Shown here: one piece after another, positions 23,590 through 24,481 of the stretch
Layout of the letters: each line of letters starts with the position of its first letter
How positions within the stretch are numbered: the stretch's first letter is position 1
DNA from: an uncultured Bacteroidaceae bacterium
GTDB lineage: Bacteria; Bacteroidota; Bacteroidia; Bacteroidales; Bacteroidaceae
Assembly (NCBI GenBank): GCA_904502185.1
Contig: CAJGDX010000024.1
Coordinates: 1-24,481 of the forward strand
Direction: 5' to 3'
DNA: 24,481 bases
Translations under genes and position numbers: made by a program
Notes under the pieces: model-generated
Told to the model about the DNA's origin: nothing
Databases searched by the model: none
What the model saw: only the letters and a program-made list of their open reading frames with translations

Positions 23590-23661
23590 TAGCCCATAGG
23601 GGAATCGAACCCCTCTTTCAAGAATGAAAATCTTGCGTCCTAGCCGATAGACGAATGGGCC
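23590..23661 (-). tRNA. tRNA-Glu (anticodon TTC)
   Basis: On the minus strand the 72-base gene starts GGCCCATTCGTCTATCGG and folds as a cloverleaf. The acceptor arm GGCCCAT pairs with ATGGGCT, with a G-U first pair. The anticodon stem CAAGA/TCTTG carries loop TTTTCAT, which gives anticodon TTC. The T arm is GGGG-TTCGATT-CCCC and the discriminator is A. CCA is not encoded. Confidence 0.95.
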
Positions 23662-23717
23662 AACGTAGGAAGTACCTTTCGGTAGTGATTTTATGTGCTT
23701 GTTTGTCTAAGCGTTTG

Positions 23718-23748
23718 CAAAGGTACGACTTTTTTTTTAATCGCCAAA
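23718..23748 (-). promoter_or_regulatory. Consensus promoter for tRNA-Glu and rpsT
   Basis: On the minus strand TTTG (23748-23745), N19, TACCTTTG (23725-23718) matches the Bacteroidetes consensus at every fixed base. Transcription would start near 23711, about 50 bases before the tRNA. The spacer contains a nine-A run. Confidence 0.85.
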
Positions 23749-23751
23749 TGT

Positions 23752-23782
23752 TTTGCAGTTTTTTTTCTTTTTTGTAGCTTTG
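23752..23782 (+). promoter_or_regulatory. Consensus promoter for recO
   Basis: TTTG (23752-23755), N19, TAGCTTTG (23775-23782) matches the Bacteroidetes consensus at every fixed base. Its -33 element is three bases from that of the divergent tRNA-Glu promoter. The recO ATG is 31 bases beyond the -7 box. Confidence 0.82.
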
Positions 23783-23813
23783 TTTTCTCAAAAAATGTTC
23801 ATTTTCTTCGATT

Positions 23814-24481
23814 ATGGTAGAAAATTTTACGGGAATTGTGCTTCGGACACTCAAATACAGCGATTCGTTGATGATTGCGGACATATTTACAGCGACGCGC
23901 GGAAGGCTCTCTTTTCTGGTGCCTGTGTCGCGCAGCAAAAGCAGCAAGGTGCGTAGTGTGCTTTTCCAGCCTTTGGCAATGCTGACGTTCAAGGCCAACT
24001 ATCGCCCGGGACGCGGATTGACGCGTGTTAGCGAGGTGCTGCCCTATGTGTTGTATTCCTCTATCCAGTATGAGCCTTGTAAGTCGGCGGTGGCACTCTA
24101 TCTCTCTGAATTTCTTACGCGTGCGTTGCACGAGGAGAGTGACAATGGTTCGCTTTTCACTTTCCTGGAGTATTCGCTGCGTTGGTTCGACGAGGTGCAG
24201 GATGGGTATGCAAATTTTCATTTGGCATTCCTTATGCGCCTGACACGTTTCCTGGGAATATCTCCAAATATCGAAGATGCGGCTCAGAGCCACTATTTCG
24301 ACCTTGCTGCCGGCTGTTTCTGTGGCGTTCAGCCCCTGCATGGCAATTTCTTGCCGGCTGCGCGGGCTGTCGAGTTTTTCAGAATGCTATTCAGTGAGTA
24401 TGACGAGGCTGCCTCTTTTGCCATGAACAGGCAGCGCAGGGGCGAGATTCTCGATTTCCTGCAACGCTACTATCGCCTGCA
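23814..24481 (+). CDS. recO: DNA repair protein RecO (3' end cut by the window)
   Basis: From ATG 23814 the frame is open to the last base: 222 codons of a protein usually of about 240 residues in this group. The N-terminal OB-fold begins MVENFTGIVLRTLKYSDSLM and continues IFTATRGRLSFLVPVSRS, the typical RecO opening. The helical C-terminal part includes FLTRALHEESDNGSLFTFLEY and FHLAFLMRLTRFLGISPN. RecO loads RecA on single-stranded DNA together with RecR in the RecFOR gap-repair pathway. An ATG at 23795 is in another frame and is not used. Confidence 0.93.
   Translation, partial: MVENFTGIVLRTLKYSDSLMIADIFTATRGRLSFLVPVSRSKSSKVRSVLFQPLAMLTFKANYRPGRGLTRVSEVLPYVLYSSIQYEPCKSAVALYLSEFLTRALHEESDNGSLFTFLEYSLRWFDEVQDGYANFHLAFLMRLTRFLGISPNIEDAAQSHYFDLAAGCFCGVQPLHGNFLPAARAVEFFRMLFSEYDEAASFAMNRQRRGEILDFLQRYYRL

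Noticed and set aside
1..24481. CRISPR array
   Set aside because: No series of short repeats with regular spacers is visible anywhere in the window.

Overview
The window looks like chromosome of a Bacteroidales bacterium, probably Prevotella-like. Four things point that way. Promoters fit the Bacteroidetes pattern TTTG-N19/20-TAnnTTTG. Ribosome-binding sites are mostly weak. There are PepSY-like and acidic-tailed (CSDDDD) lipoproteins. A very large secreted cysteine protease ends in the short 'NLNGQRV...KGINIVNGKK' tail common in Prevotella secreted proteins. The genus is inference; no rRNA is present.

Layout. 1-336: C-terminal end of pyruvate:ferredoxin/flavodoxin oxidoreductase with its terminator. 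607-1371 (-): acyl-ACP thioesterase. 1702-2618 (+): two exported PepSY-like proteins. 2693-8363 (-): tripartite RND efflux operon in the order outer-membrane factor, membrane-fusion lipoprotein, RND pump. 8503-11149 (+): metK behind a SAM-II-type riboswitch, then a degenerate methyltransferase-like gene and a PduO-type cobalamin adenosyltransferase. 11206-11430: small conserved DUF2795 protein with its own promoter. 11530-14325: an A/T-rich accessory island with two effector/immunity-like cassettes. 14717-19210: 1497-residue papain-family protease with LamG and PKD-like domains. 19592-21722: two-gene membrane operon, the second gene carrying six DnaJ-type CxxCxGxG zinc motifs. 21846-23179: a third effector/immunity-like cassette. 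23306-23661 (-): tRNA-Glu plus rpsT. 23814-end (+): recO, cut by the window edge.

The most interesting system is the set of three cassettes (A 11530-12588, B 12800-14325, C 21780-23179). Each has the same order: a terminator ending the upstream gene, a related leader and promoter, a small protein with no signal peptide that opens with a shared ~30-residue tag (FYDND..PSIFDVAMAYENG..GIIRPK), and a tightly linked exported protein. That exported protein is a lipoprotein in A and B and has a signal peptide in C. In B and C the tag is followed by a DUF5675 / L,D-transpeptidase-like domain (IHGG...HT[ST]GC). In A the same tag is followed by a DUF6973-like domain (GDAVRHCYW...AHE...MDLHNN). Effector A is broken twice, by a TAG where the ATG should be and by an extra TA in a (TA)4 run, while its presumed immunity lipoprotein is intact. 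A and B also share the last codons of the DUF2795 gene, a terminator and the leader as a ~330-bp direct repeat, so they arose by tandem duplication. This pattern suggests interbacterial antagonism aimed at the periplasm or cell wall, with a common N-terminal delivery tag. That interpretation is inference: no secretion-system gene lies in the window.
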